A stretch of 64,000 nucleotides of DNA. Origin: Herbinix sp. GTDB lineage: Bacteria; Bacillota; Clostridia; Lachnospirales; Lachnospiraceae. The stretch is taken from contig JAQZBN010000001.1 in NCBI GenBank assembly GCA_029238935.1, forward strand, positions 62,001-126,000, written 5' to 3'. Shown here in pieces: positions 27,499-37,091 of this stretch. The notes beneath the pieces were generated by a model. That model made no database searches, was not told the origin of the DNA, and saw only the letters and a program-made list of their open reading frames with translations. Position 1 is the stretch's first letter; each line of letters opens with the position of its first letter. The position numbers and the translations under genes are program-made.

Positions 27499-28677
27499 TT
27501 ATTTTACTTCAACGTTTCTATAGTACCAATTCATAGCACCGGTAATATCTGCATCGGAGATAAATTCACCTGCTGCACATACTGCATTACCTTGGTTGTC
27601 AAATAATTCGCCTTCAAAGATCTTGTAGCCGCCAATAATTTTTGCTTTTGCTTCTTCAATCTTTTCTTTGGTTCCTTCTGCACAGTTTTCAGATAATGGT
27701 GAAATATCAATCAAGCCATCATCCATACCGCCATAATAATTTTCACCGGTCCAAGTTCCATCCATTACCGCCTTGGTAGCTTTGGTGTAATATACACCCC
27801 AGTTCCAGATAGGAGCTGTTAAATGAGCGGTAGGTGCATCCTTGGTCATATCGGAGTTATATCCACATCCCCATGCGCCTCTTGCCTGTGCTGCCAGCTG
27901 AGGAGCAGTGGTATCAGCGTGCTGTGCGATAACATCACAACCCATATCTAATAATGCTTCAGCAGCCTGTCCTTCTAAGGTAGGATCAAACCAGGTATTT
28001 GTTACTTTTACATATATCTTTGCATCTGGGTTAACTGATTCAACACCCATTGCAAATGCGTTAATACCACCGGTAACCTCTGAATTATTAATATCCATAG
28101 CAGCAACAAAACCGATTTTATCAGTTTGTGTCTTCATACCAGCTGCAATACCTGCAAGGTAACGTGCTTGATAAATACGTCCAAAATAGTTATTAAAATT
28201 AGATCCGTTACTCTTATATCCTGAACCATGGGAGAAAATAACATCTGGATGTTCGCCCGCTAACTGTTCCATGGTGTCCATGTAACCCCAGCTGGTACCA
28301 AATATAATCTTACAACCTTCTTCGATACACTCTTCAATTGCTGTTCTTACTGCTACTGCATCCTGATCATTAACGTTGTTCTTACGAATGATCTGATCAT
28401 CGGAAAGTCCAAGTTCTTGCTGCATTGCAACAATTCCCTGATCATGAGCAAAGGTATAACCAGCACCATCTGCCGGATCACCGATATGAATAACACCTAC
28501 TTTAAAATCAGCATCAGCGGTTGTTTCTGTAGTATCATCTTCTGCTGCTGCATCATCGGATACTGCGTTTCCCTCTGTATTTGCCTCGGTTCCTTCCTCT
28601 TTAGCACCGCATGCGGTAAGTGCAAAAATCATGCTCACAACTAAGATCAGTGACCAAATCTTCTTTGTCATTTTCAT
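27499..28677 (-). CDS. BMP-family nucleoside-binding lipoprotein
   Basis: A 392-residue lipoprotein. The signal ends in the lipobox FALTAC-G, and an acidic Thr/Glu-rich linker to about residue 55 leads into the PnrA/BmpA fold (FKVGVIHIGDPADGAGYTFA, WGYMDTMEQLAGEHPDVIF, GCDVIAQHADT). Family members bind purine nucleosides for the importer encoded downstream. The ATG at 28677 follows GGAGGAG. Adjacent xpt supports purine salvage. It precedes the ATPase gene by 144 bases that hold a stem-loop. Confidence 0.92.
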   Translation of the reverse strand: MKMTKKIWSLILVVSMIFALTACGAKEEGTEANTEGNAVSDDAAAEDDTTETTADADFKVGVIHIGDPADGAGYTFAHDQGIVAMQQELGLSDDQIIRKNNVNDQDAVAVRTAIEECIEEGCKIIFGTSWGYMDTMEQLAGEHPDVIFSHGSGYKSNGSNFNNYFGRIYQARYLAGIAAGMKTQTDKIGFVAAMDINNSEVTGGINAFAMGVESVNPDAKIYVKVTNTWFDPTLEGQAAEALLDMGCDVIAQHADTTAPQLAAQARGAWGCGYNSDMTKDAPTAHLTAPIWNWGVYYTKATKAVMDGTWTGENYYGGMDDGLIDISPLSENCAEGTKEKIEEAKAKIIGGYKIFEGELFDNQGNAVCAAGEFISDADITGAMNWYYRNVEVK

Positions 28678-28779
28678 GTTATTTCTCCTCCACGTCTGTG
28701 TTTTATATATTTACAAGGCTCCCTGCCTTTATAAATCATACTGATTGAATCACTCAAAATCTTCTATGGGTGTTATGTT

Positions 28780-29355
28780 TTAATCTCGAAACTTAACTCC
28801 ATTCTCTTCACTCATCGAATCTACGATTGCCAACGATTCCACACGAATCCCTTGGGAGCGAATTAATTCTCCACCCTCTTGAAATCCCTTTTCGATTACA
28901 ATACCGGCACCAACAAGTGTAGCTCCGGCATCCTTCACCAAAGTAGAAAGACCCAACAAAGCGCTGCCGTTAGCGAGGAAATCATCAATGACTAAAATCT
29001 TGTCCTCTGCTTTTAAAAAATCTTTCGCAACGATAATATCATAAACTCTTCCGTGGGTAAAAGATTCCACTTTACTGGTATAGATATCCCCAGCAATATT
29101 TTTTGTTTGACTTTTCTTAGCAAAAACCACTGGAACTTTAAAATACTGAGCTGCGATACAAGCAATTCCTATACCAGAGGCTTCAATCGTAAGAATTTTT
29201 GTAACCTCACAATCTGCAAAGCGTTTTTTAAATTCTTTTCCGATTTCTCCGAATAACTCAATATCCATCTGGTGGTTTAAGAAGCTGTCCACCTTTAATA
29301 CATTACCTGCTCTTATTTTACCGTCTTTTCGTATTCTGTCCTTTAACAGCTGCAT
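28780..29355 (-). CDS. xpt: Xanthine phosphoribosyltransferase
   Basis: A 191-residue type I phosphoribosyltransferase that converts xanthine (and weakly guanine) with PRPP to XMP. MQLLKDRIRKDGKIRAGNVL at the N-terminus, the PRPP loop VIDDFLANGSAL and the Lys-rich flexible loop (FAKKSQTKN) match Xpt. It is upstream of the BMP importer on the same strand, 102 bases apart, so uptake and salvage of purines are linked. The predicted leader is only about 37 bases, too short for a guanine riboswitch, and none was found. Confidence 0.94.
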   Translation of the reverse strand: MQLLKDRIRKDGKIRAGNVLKVDSFLNHQMDIELFGEIGKEFKKRFADCEVTKILTIEASGIGIACIAAQYFKVPVVFAKKSQTKNIAGDIYTSKVESFTHGRVYDIIVAKDFLKAEDKILVIDDFLANGSALLGLSTLVKDAGATLVGAGIVIEKGFQEGGELIRSQGIRVESLAIVDSMSEENGVKFRD

Positions 29356-29398
29356 GTTTTGTTCCTCAACTTTAATATTCTAAACTTCCAACACCGCA

Positions 29399-29427
29399 AT
29401 CTTAACGTATCTTACGACATTTTTCAA
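29399..29427 (-). promoter_or_regulatory. Candidate promoter of xpt
   Basis: On the minus strand TTGAAA (29427-29422) and TAAGAT (29404-29399) are 17 bases apart; transcription would start near 29392. The -10 is imperfect. Confidence 0.5.
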
Positions 29428-29449
29428 TTTATCATTTTTAATGAATAAG

Positions 29450-29461
29450 ATTACCGGTAAT
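29450..29461. promoter_or_regulatory. Perfect palindrome between xpt and the amine oxidase gene
   Basis: ATTACCGGTAAT is a perfect 12-base palindrome in the divergent region, upstream of both predicted promoters. It could be an operator, but no regulator gene is adjacent. Confidence 0.35.
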
Positions 29462-29504
29462 TATAAATGGATTGCCATAAGATAAGCACTGTGGCTGTTA
29501 TATT

Positions 29505-29534
29505 TTTACAAGCCGTTCAATATATTACTAGTAT
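29505..29534 (+). promoter_or_regulatory. Weak candidate promoter of the amine oxidase gene
   Basis: TTTACA (29505-29510) and TAGTAT (29529-29534) are 18 bases apart, just before the GTGAGG ribosome site. The match is modest in an AT-rich stretch. Confidence 0.3.
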
Positions 29535-29558
29535 AAAAATGTTGTGAGGTATATTTGC

Positions 29559-31253
29559 ATGGATACTCCGGTTTCCCCGAATATCATATTAAATCCCACT
29601 GATGAACAGAGACACGAAATGCTTAGAAATTCACTCATTAGTGTCGGACGTCCGGAAGATTACGATAATATCATCCGACTATTAAGCCCACCTCCGGATA
29701 TTACAAACTTTGCCGATGTTGGGGAATTAAAAGGTGTAACAGTGGGAATTATCGGCGGTGGTATGGCAGGGTTAACCGCTGCTTTTGAGCTTCGTAAACT
29801 TGGATTTAATATTAAGATTATAGATTCTTTGCCAAATCGAGTTGGTGGCAGAGTTTATACCTACTATTTTGATGAGCAGAAAACTTTATTCGGAGAGCTG
29901 GGTCCCATGAGAATTCCAGTTTCTCACGAAACAACTTGGTATTATCTTAATCTGTTTGGTCTGAATACCTTTCCCTTTATAGCACCAGGTATCGAGAACT
30001 TTCTCTATGTTCGTAACACTCGAATGAGGCAAAGTTCAGAAAATATTACAAGGCTTCTATACCCGAAGTATATGCTGACTGCAACAGAGAGCGCTACCCC
30101 ATGGAATGAATTAAATAATTACGCCTTTAATTATCCGTTGACGCAGCTATCTCCTGAGGTTCGAACCGAATTATTAAGGATATTACCCACCTACTCTCCG
30201 GAATATCTGGCCTATATTAATATGAGTGTTCGAGATGCCTTTGAATCCTTAGGACTTAGTCAGGAAGCGATCAGTTTAATCTCAGGGGTAGATTCTGCCA
30301 CCGGAGCCTTATTGGACATCAGTTATGATGAAATATTACAGGAAGTTTACTCCTTAGACTTTTTGAATCTCTACCGGGTGGAAGGTGGTATGTCCAACTT
30401 TCCGGGAGCATTCTACCGTTCCCTTACTTCTCCTAACCCTCCGGAGTATCCAGGAATTCCACCGGAAATGCTGGGTGAAATTACTTATCTATCCGGTTAT
30501 ACGGTAAATGGTATATTTCAGAATTCTGTTAATGGGAACGTTATATTGCGATATCGCAGTCAGGCTGATGGTCAGGATACAACAGAAGAGTTTGAATATG
30601 TAGTATGCGCAATACCTTATTCGAGTTTAAGAGTCATAGAAATTAATCCAAATTTTAGCGTCCGAAAAATGCAGGCTATACTGGAGTATAATTACTTGGA
30701 TGCTCAGAAGACCTTATTTCTATGCAACCATCGATTCTGGGAGATGAATGCAGATTACGGACGCATGAACGGTGGAATTTCATTTACAGATCTACCAATT
30801 CAGTCTATTATTTACCCCTCCGACCATGTTGTATGCAGCTCACCAGAAACTTGTTCTCCTGAGTTACCGGGGGTATTAAATGCATCCTATAATCTGAATC
30901 TAAACGCCGTACGAGTAGGAAATCTGAATGAGGCTAGACGCATTGAGTTAGTAAAACGTAACGTAGAGCAGGTTCACGGTCTTCCAATAGGGTACCTGGA
31001 TAATACCATTACTGCATATCGTACCATAGATTGGAATAGCTCCGAAAATTTCCTGGGAGCTTTTGCTCTTGCTGGACCAGGACAGAAATATCTCTTTGAT
31101 TACTATAATCAAATTCCGGAATATAATTATAGAATTTACATAGCCGGCGAACATGCTTCTGTAAAGCATGGATGGATGCAAGGGGCATTGTATACCGGGA
31201 AATCCGCCGCTAATGCATTAGCAACCAATGCCAGACAGCGAAAGTATTCTTAA
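29559..31253 (+). CDS. Flavin-containing amine oxidase family protein
   Basis: A 564-residue FAD-dependent oxidoreductase. The dinucleotide motif GIIGGGMAGLTAAFELRK (from about residue 67) and NRVGGRVYTY are typical of the monoamine/L-amino-acid oxidase family, and the C-terminal FAD contact reads IYIAGEHASVKHGWMQGAL. Members oxidise amines or amino acids, usually passing electrons to O2, which is surprising in an anaerobe. The exact substrate cannot be told. There is no signal peptide. I start at the ATG at 29559, nine bases after GTGAGG; an in-frame GTG at 29544 overlaps that site. It is a single gene, divergent from xpt and closed by a strong terminator. Confidence 0.88.
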   Translation: MDTPVSPNIILNPTDEQRHEMLRNSLISVGRPEDYDNIIRLLSPPPDITNFADVGELKGVTVGIIGGGMAGLTAAFELRKLGFNIKIIDSLPNRVGGRVYTYYFDEQKTLFGELGPMRIPVSHETTWYYLNLFGLNTFPFIAPGIENFLYVRNTRMRQSSENITRLLYPKYMLTATESATPWNELNNYAFNYPLTQLSPEVRTELLRILPTYSPEYLAYINMSVRDAFESLGLSQEAISLISGVDSATGALLDISYDEILQEVYSLDFLNLYRVEGGMSNFPGAFYRSLTSPNPPEYPGIPPEMLGEITYLSGYTVNGIFQNSVNGNVILRYRSQADGQDTTEEFEYVVCAIPYSSLRVIEINPNFSVRKMQAILEYNYLDAQKTLFLCNHRFWEMNADYGRMNGGISFTDLPIQSIIYPSDHVVCSSPETCSPELPGVLNASYNLNLNAVRVGNLNEARRIELVKRNVEQVHGLPIGYLDNTITAYRTIDWNSSENFLGAFALAGPGQKYLFDYYNQIPEYNYRIYIAGEHASVKHGWMQGALYTGKSAANALATNARQRKYS

Positions 31254-31306
31254 AAAAAAGGTGATTTATAGGATGCACTTGCCTTTTCCTATAAAATCAC
31301 CTTTTT
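31252..31306. terminator. Bidirectional terminator after the amine oxidase gene
   Basis: GGTGATTTATAGGA (31260-31273) pairs with TCCTATAAAATCACC (31287-31301) with one bulge. Eight A precede and five T follow, so it can stop both this gene and the convergent chemoreceptor gene ending at 31308. Confidence 0.92.
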
Positions 31307-31307
31307 C

Positions 31308-33359
31308 TTACACTTTAAATTTCTGTACCGCTTCTACCAAAGTTCTGGCATTGTCATTTAATTCTGCGGATACTTTCGATAAATTCTCCGCGGACACTAC
31401 CTGTTCCTGAACTGAATTATTGACCAAGGAAGAGGTTGCATAAGTCTCTTCCGAAATTGCAGAGATACTTTCGATTGCACATAATGTCTCTTCTCTGGCA
31501 GCCTCCATATTCTGCACATCGGTACTGATATTTTTTAAATTAGTTAACAGTTCTTCTACACTGGTATTCATTTTATGAAATGCTTCCATGGTGTGGATTG
31601 CCGTCTTTCCCTGTAAGTCTACCACATCATCCGCTTCTTTTGCTATAGCAACAGTTTCTAAGGTTTGTCCTGTAATTTCATTTACAACACCTTTAATTTC
31701 ATTGGCTGCTCGCAGACACTGGGTCGCTAACTTTCGGATTTCTTCCGCAACTACAGCGAACCCCTTACCTGATTCACCTGCTCTTGCAGCTTCAATCGAA
31801 GCATTTAAAGATAGCAAATTCGTCTGATCAGCTATTTCATTAATTACATTAATAATCTGATGAATCGCAAAAGATCGCTGTTCAAGGAGTGAGATGTTAT
31901 CAATGACCCTCTTTGTGATCTGAGTTGTTTGCTTTGTCTGGTCAGATAAGTCTTTCATCTTGTCAATTCCTCTATGAATCATGTTCTTTGTTTCATCTGC
32001 AAGATCCTCAATTTTACCGATGTTGGAATTCACCAGATTGATTTTCTTTGACAAGGCATCCATCTCAAGCACACAGCTTTGAGAGTCTTCAGCCTGTCTG
32101 CTGATTCCTTGATCAATTTCACTGATTGCACTGGTTATCTTTTCTGTGGACCCGGAAAGCACCTTAGACGAAACCTCTAATTTCTGTGTAGATTCTGATA
32201 TAACCAAACTTACACTTCCCACCTTTAGGATTAATTGCTTCATGTTTTTCAGAGTGTTTGAAATGCTGTCCGCCAATAGTCCAATTTCATCCTTATGCTT
32301 CAGGTTAAGATCTGTGGTGAGATCTCCCTCCGCTACTTTCTTTAATAACTTCATTATCTTTCGAATACTCTTATCAAGACCTGCGGAGGTAAACGCACAT
32401 AGAACTGCGGCAATGATACATGCCATCGTAACGATGAGTATTGTAATCCGCTTTATTACATTGGCTTGTTCAATAATTGATGTCTTTGGAATTAACGCAC
32501 ATACTTGAAAACCTGTTTCACCAACTTTATTGTAGATGAAGAAATAATCTTTACCTTTATATTCTACATAATCAGCCCCACTCTGTTCCATATCGCTGCT
32601 TAAGTTTTGATAAAAGTTTTCCTGTTCAAATAGAAAACCATCCTCCTGCCCTACCAGCATTTCTTTTCCGTTACCGGTAATAAATCCAATGATAGATCCC
32701 TCACTAAAATCTAGGTTTTGTAGAATTTCTTTGATGACTTCCATTTTCACATCGACTGCCAAAAATGCTTTGCCGAATTCCACAGAGCGAACCAAAGAAG
32801 CTGCATAGGTTCCCTGATTAATTCCAAACTTTGTATCTATCGCCGGATGGGTAGATAGCCAAACACCTTTCGTATCCTTCTTCTCTATGATATCCCCTTC
32901 CGGTTTTCCCTTTAAATCCCCTGTAAACATCCCTTGATTTGTAGTCGGAAGGTTATAGGTAGTAACATACTTATCCTCTAAAATCAGATGAATATCTTTG
33001 ATAAACGGATTAACCACTGACTCTGCTAGGATGGAGTTCTTAATTTTATCAAAGGTTAAGGCTTCATTCACCGCATCATTTTGATACATATCCAAGATTA
33101 AATTGGATACACTATCATCCACAGCATATTTCTTAGAGGTCGCTTCGATCGATGTAAGCCCAAGCTCCAGATACTTTGAAGTCATTTGTATTGTATTTTT
33201 CGTGGAGGTTTCATAATTAGATATCATTCCCTTGGAGGCTAGTCGATATGATATAACTCCCAGAAGAAGAATGAAAAGGATGGGTATGATAAAGGATAAT
33301 AGAAATTTATTTCGTATGGTCCAAAAGGATTTTTTGTGTTTCATTTTATCTTTTGCCAT
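31308..33359 (-). CDS. Methyl-accepting chemotaxis protein
   Basis: A 683-residue chemoreceptor. A membrane helix (about residues 12-35) leads to a large outside sensor domain of Cache type (about 40-285), a second membrane helix (about 300-322), a HAMP domain ([20 protein letters not shown]) and the cytoplasmic signalling domain. The hairpin tip reads [21 protein letters not shown], the CheA/CheW contact region. The ligand is unknown. It lies downstream of a sugar ABC importer operon on the same strand, after a strong stem-loop, so taxis toward the same sugars is a fair guess only. AGGGGG precedes the ATG. The terminator is shared with the amine oxidase gene. Confidence 0.94.
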   Translation of the reverse strand: MAKDKMKHKKSFWTIRNKFLLSFIIPILFILLLGVISYRLASKGMISNYETSTKNTIQMTSKYLELGLTSIEATSKKYAVDDSVSNLILDMYQNDAVNEALTFDKIKNSILAESVVNPFIKDIHLILEDKYVTTYNLPTTNQGMFTGDLKGKPEGDIIEKKDTKGVWLSTHPAIDTKFGINQGTYAASLVRSVEFGKAFLAVDVKMEVIKEILQNLDFSEGSIIGFITGNGKEMLVGQEDGFLFEQENFYQNLSSDMEQSGADYVEYKGKDYFFIYNKVGETGFQVCALIPKTSIIEQANVIKRITILIVTMACIIAAVLCAFTSAGLDKSIRKIMKLLKKVAEGDLTTDLNLKHKDEIGLLADSISNTLKNMKQLILKVGSVSLVISESTQKLEVSSKVLSGSTEKITSAISEIDQGISRQAEDSQSCVLEMDALSKKINLVNSNIGKIEDLADETKNMIHRGIDKMKDLSDQTKQTTQITKRVIDNISLLEQRSFAIHQIINVINEIADQTNLLSLNASIEAARAGESGKGFAVVAEEIRKLATQCLRAANEIKGVVNEITGQTLETVAIAKEADDVVDLQGKTAIHTMEAFHKMNTSVEELLTNLKNISTDVQNMEAAREETLCAIESISAISEETYATSSLVNNSVQEQVVSAENLSKVSAELNDNARTLVEAVQKFKV

Positions 33360-33423
33360 GATCTTAGTCCCCCTGTTATTTACTGTATGTATTAAAAATT
33401 CGTTACTACAGATACCATATAAG

Positions 33424-33458
33424 AGACTTCGCCGGAACGAATGGTTCCGGCGAAGTCT
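33424..33458 (-). other. Perfect 15-bp stem-loop after the sugar-binding protein gene
   Basis: AGACTTCGCCGGAAC (33424-33438) pairs perfectly with GTTCCGGCGAAGTCT (33444-33458) across a five-base loop. No T-run follows on the minus strand, so it may be an mRNA-end stabiliser or a terminator without a clean U tract. Confidence 0.8.
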
Positions 33459-33486
33459 GTACTGCTATTTGGGACTCTTTATATTA

Positions 33487-35061
33487 TTATTTTGCTTTAC
33501 TAGCTAAAAATTCATCAATCTGTCTCTGAGCTTCTGCAACAATTGCATCCACACCAGCTGCCTTTTGATCATCAATTAATTTTTGAACTGCAGCAGCTGC
33601 ATCACCAGCCAAACCAACATCTAATAACTTATCTGCATCAGTATAGATCTGATCTCTGCGGGCAATTTCAGTATTAATTGCAGTTGTATCAAGGCTGAAA
33701 CCTTCTAACGGAGATACTACGTTATTCGGGTTAGCTTTTGCTGCTTCTGCTTCTCTTGTCCAGAAACCTTCAGAGTAAGATGCATCAGGACGCATAAATT
33801 GTGGCTTCCAAAGTGCCCAACGGCCGCCCCATTCCATGTAATTGGAGTTAGATGCGTTCATACCTTCTGGGAATACTGCTTCTTCTCCATTCTTCTCATA
33901 AGTTACACCCTCAATACCATAGTGAACCAAATCATATAAGGTCTGATCTGTCTCTAACATGTTGAGGAACATAAGAGTTCTCTCTGGATTTTCAGAGGTA
34001 GCACTGATTGCAACAACATTTGCTAATGGTGTTCTATTTCCATAAAGACCATCTTCATAAACATAAGCATAATCCCAGGATGCGCCTTCTTCTACCCAAG
34101 CTCTATTCTGATTAGCAAATTCATGAGTACCAAATTTAGTAATCAATAAACCTTGATTAATTAATTCGTTATGATCTAATTTATCGGTAAGAACATCTTT
34201 CCACATTAAATCATCTGCCTGCCATTTTTCAGCCCATTGTGCTCTCTCTAAATATGCAGCAGTCTGTTCCATAGGAATAACTTTACATTCCGGATCTTTT
34301 AAGTCAATTACCATGGAATGGCCAATATCTGCATAGCTATATTTTGCTTTGAACATATCCAAACCAGCGTTTTCTACCATTTTCTTATCTGGATATTTTT
34401 CTTTTAATTGATGAAGTAAAGCATCAATATCCTCTACTGTTTCAAAAGCATCTTTATCAACAGTAATTCCTGCAGCTTGTGCAAGATCAGCTCTCCACTG
34501 GAATAATGGTCTGTTGTTCATAACCATGGTCCACGGAACCGCTACGATATGACCCTTATTCTTGGCAGCTTCAATCGCACCAGATTCCTGATATTTTGCA
34601 TATAAATCAGGAGCATATGTAGGAAGCAGTTCGTCTAAGTTCATATAAGCATCTTTACCAATCATCTGATAATAGCTGAGCCAGTCACCATCAAAGTTTA
34701 AGTCCCAAGTATCACCGGTAGCTGCTTTTAAAAGAATCTTTTGTTGATAATCGCTACCTGCGATAAATTGAACATCAAAAGTAGCATTGAGGGTATCCTT
34801 CGTGTACTCTGCAATCTTTGCCCATACATTATCTGTTTCTGCCTTCTTATCTCCGAAGAATATAAAATGCAGTGTTACAGGTTCTAATTCACCTTCTGTG
34901 TCAGTATCAGCAGTTTCATCAGTTCCGTTATCACTGGTGTCCGTTCCTACGGAATCCCCATTACTATCTGCACTGTTTTTGGGGCTACATCCTACCAGCA
35001 TAGCACTGATAAGCAACATACAAAGAACAATTCGTGCAATAATTTGTAGTCTCTGTTTCAT
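33487..35061 (-). CDS. Sugar ABC transporter substrate-binding lipoprotein (DUF3502 type)
   Basis: A 524-residue lipoprotein with the lipobox SAMLVGC near residue 24, an acidic Asp/Thr/Gly linker and a type 1 extracellular binding domain (VTLHFIFFGDKK, KAATGDTWDLNFDG). The C-terminal part (WGGRWALWKPQF onward) resembles the DUF3502 extension found with LplB/LplC-like permeases. It should capture an oligosaccharide for the two permeases upstream. The start is the ATG at 35061, eight bases after AAAGGGAG; an upstream in-frame start would prepend an unlikely tail to the signal peptide. Third gene of its operon. The sugar is not identified. Confidence 0.9.
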   Translation of the reverse strand: MKQRLQIIARIVLCMLLISAMLVGCSPKNSADSNGDSVGTDTSDNGTDETADTDTEGELEPVTLHFIFFGDKKAETDNVWAKIAEYTKDTLNATFDVQFIAGSDYQQKILLKAATGDTWDLNFDGDWLSYYQMIGKDAYMNLDELLPTYAPDLYAKYQESGAIEAAKNKGHIVAVPWTMVMNNRPLFQWRADLAQAAGITVDKDAFETVEDIDALLHQLKEKYPDKKMVENAGLDMFKAKYSYADIGHSMVIDLKDPECKVIPMEQTAAYLERAQWAEKWQADDLMWKDVLTDKLDHNELINQGLLITKFGTHEFANQNRAWVEEGASWDYAYVYEDGLYGNRTPLANVVAISATSENPERTLMFLNMLETDQTLYDLVHYGIEGVTYEKNGEEAVFPEGMNASNSNYMEWGGRWALWKPQFMRPDASYSEGFWTREAEAAKANPNNVVSPLEGFSLDTTAINTEIARRDQIYTDADKLLDVGLAGDAAAAVQKLIDDQKAAGVDAIVAEAQRQIDEFLASKAK

Positions 35062-35097
35062 AAAACACTCTCCCTTTAATAATATAGTTTTATTACC

Positions 35098-35125
35098 ACA
35101 TAAGAATGACTTAAGGTTCTTATGT
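35098..35125 (-). other. Stem-loop before the sugar-binding protein gene
   Basis: ACATAAGAA (35098-35106) pairs with TTCTTATGT (35117-35125). It lies between the second permease gene and the binding-protein gene and, with the stem-loop at 33424-33458, brackets the latter. Confidence 0.7.
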
Positions 35126-35151
35126 AACAATTGTTTCCGAAAAGGACTGGA

Positions 35152-36033
35152 TCAGCCCTTTACTGCTCCCACCATGATACCTTTGATAAAATATCTCTGT
35201 AACAAGGGGTATAATAATATAATTGGTCCGGTCGTGATAATAACCAGCGCCATTTTTACGCCATCTCCGGGAATCGATGCCATCAGCTGCTGGATCTGAG
35301 GAGATGACTGCATTGTCTGAAGGAATTGAATATTGGAGATGATACTTCTTAGCAAGAGTTGTAGCGGTCTTAAGGCTTCTTTTTCAATTAACATCAAACC
35401 CAACCACCAATCATTCCAGTATCCCAAGGCTGTAAATAAAGTAACGGTCGCCAATACCGGTTTTGATAATTTCAGATAAATTCTTGTAAATATAGTAATC
35501 TCGCTGGCACCGTCCATGATTGCTGATTCGTGCATCTCTTCCGGAATACCAGCAAAATAATTACGCATCAGGAATATGTACCAGGCACTGACTAAACTTG
35601 GTACAATCAGCGCGAATATATTGTTCTTCAAATGCAGATATCTAGTACAGATCATATACCAAGGAACCATACCACCGTTAAACAGCATCGTAACCAGTAC
35701 GTATAGATTAATAAATCTCTTAAAGCGTAATCTTTTTCTTGATAACACATATCCCATCATGGAATTCACCAAAAGGGATAATATCGTTCCAACCGCTGTA
35801 ACAAATAAAGTAACTTTATATCCGCTGATAATTGCTGAACGGTTGATAAAAAGTGCTTTATAGGCTGCTAAGGTTGGATTCTTTGGTATGATACTAAATC
35901 CATACTTTGTAACCTCAGCCTGTGTCGTTAAGGATCCTCCGATTACCATTAAAAAAGGATACAGACACGCTAAGGAAAATGCACCTACAAATAGATATAC
36001 CAAAAATTTTCCTATCGTAAACTTTCTACTCAT
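35152..36033 (-). CDS. Carbohydrate ABC transporter permease (YtcP/LplC-like)
   Basis: A 293-residue permease with six membrane segments. The EAA loop reads HESAIMDGASEITIFTRIYL, so the second Ala-Ala pair is replaced by Ser-Ala and the usual LP by LK, but the Gly is kept. It should pair with the upstream permease and couple to a shared ATPase, since no ATP-binding gene is near. It ends in the family's YFIKGIMVGAVKG tail. It begins 24 bases after the first permease gene and precedes the binding-protein gene. Confidence 0.93.
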   Translation of the reverse strand: MSRKFTIGKFLVYLFVGAFSLACLYPFLMVIGGSLTTQAEVTKYGFSIIPKNPTLAAYKALFINRSAIISGYKVTLFVTAVGTILSLLVNSMMGYVLSRKRLRFKRFINLYVLVTMLFNGGMVPWYMICTRYLHLKNNIFALIVPSLVSAWYIFLMRNYFAGIPEEMHESAIMDGASEITIFTRIYLKLSKPVLATVTLFTALGYWNDWWLGLMLIEKEALRPLQLLLRSIISNIQFLQTMQSSPQIQQLMASIPGDGVKMALVIITTGPIILLYPLLQRYFIKGIMVGAVKG

Positions 36034-36057
36034 TCTTTTTCTCCCTTCCTGATTGCA

Positions 36058-37029
36058 TTAGAATAATGCTGCATCCTTCTCATATCTACGCACAATTGCA
36101 TTACTTGTAATAACAAGAACAAAGGATACAACGGACTGGAAGAAACCAGTAGCCGAGGAGATACCGATATCGCCAGTCATACGAAGGGCACGATAAATAT
36201 AGGTATCAATAACATCGGTGGTTGCGTATAACGTAGGCATGTCTCCGGTCACATTATAGAAGAGACCAAAATCTGCGTTCATAATTCTACCTACTGATAA
36301 TAAAGTTAATATAATTACGGTAGGGCGTAACAAAGGAAGACTTATGTAGTAAATCTGTTGCCATCTGGAAGCACCGTCAATTTGAGCAGCTTCATAATAG
36401 GAAGAGTCTATACCGCTAATGGTTGCCAGGTAAACGACTGCGCTATAGCCAGCTCCCTTCCAGATATTTACCACCAGGAGGATGATCGGCCAATATTTCG
36501 GCTCCATATAAAATGGGATCCGCTCCAAACCCATATTTTCTAACAATTGATTAATTGTTCCGGTATCATAATTTAATAAACCGGATACAAAGATACCCAC
36601 CACTACGGTTGATATAAAATAAGGCAGAAAACTTAAAGACTGTGTTAATTTCTTAAACGACTTATGGGTAATCTCGTTAAATGCCAATGCCAGCGATAAA
36701 GCTACTATCGTTCCTCCGATAATAAACAAAAAATTAAGAAGCAATGTATTCCGAATTGCCTGCGTAGCCGCATCATTATAGTTAAACAAAATCTTAAAAT
36801 TAGAATACCAGGGATCTAGCCAATCACTTCCAAAGATACCTTTTTTAAAATTGAAATTCTTGAAAGCAATTACCAATCCTCCCATGGGAAGATAAGAGAA
36901 TAGGAAAAGTAAAGTCATAGCTGGCAATGCCATGAGATATAACTGCCATCCTGATTTCAAATCATAGATCAGTTTCTTCCCTCTACTCTTTCCCTTTGCT
37001 GCTCCGGTCTTATCATTTCTGTCTTTCAC
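36058..37029 (-). CDS. Carbohydrate ABC transporter permease (LplB/YteP-like), GTG start
   Basis: A 323-residue permease, first gene of the operon. It has six membrane segments and the EAA loop YEAAQIDGASRWQQIYYISL followed by PLLRP. I place the start at a GTG at 37029, eight bases after AGGGG, because the consensus promoter at 37063-37091 gives a transcript starting near 37056; an in-frame ATG at 37086 lies upstream of that and cannot be used from it. Partner of the next permease. Substrate not known. Confidence 0.9.
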   Translation of the reverse strand: MKDRNDKTGAAKGKSRGKKLIYDLKSGWQLYLMALPAMTLLFLFSYLPMGGLVIAFKNFNFKKGIFGSDWLDPWYSNFKILFNYNDAATQAIRNTLLLNFLFIIGGTIVALSLALAFNEITHKSFKKLTQSLSFLPYFISTVVVGIFVSGLLNYDTGTINQLLENMGLERIPFYMEPKYWPIILLVVNIWKGAGYSAVVYLATISGIDSSYYEAAQIDGASRWQQIYYISLPLLRPTVIILTLLSVGRIMNADFGLFYNVTGDMPTLYATTDVIDTYIYRALRMTGDIGISSATGFFQSVVSFVLVITSNAIVRRYEKDAALF

Positions 37030-37062
37030 TATCTCCACCCCTTGCTGAATTTGATATATCAT

Positions 37063-37091
37063 ATTATAGCATCGATGATATGCCAAGTCAA
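37063..37091 (-). promoter_or_regulatory. Sigma-A promoter of the sugar importer operon
   Basis: On the minus strand TTGACT (37091-37086) and TATAAT (37068-37063) are exactly 17 bases apart. The predicted start near 37056 fixes the first permease gene to its GTG at 37029. Confidence 0.85.

Noticed and set aside
29356..29558. Guanine riboswitch upstream of xpt
   Set aside because: No purine riboswitch core was found on the minus strand and the predicted leader is too short.
31228..31410. Small plus-strand frame after the amine oxidase gene
   Set aside because: It spans the terminator and the antisense end of the chemoreceptor gene; no ribosome site.
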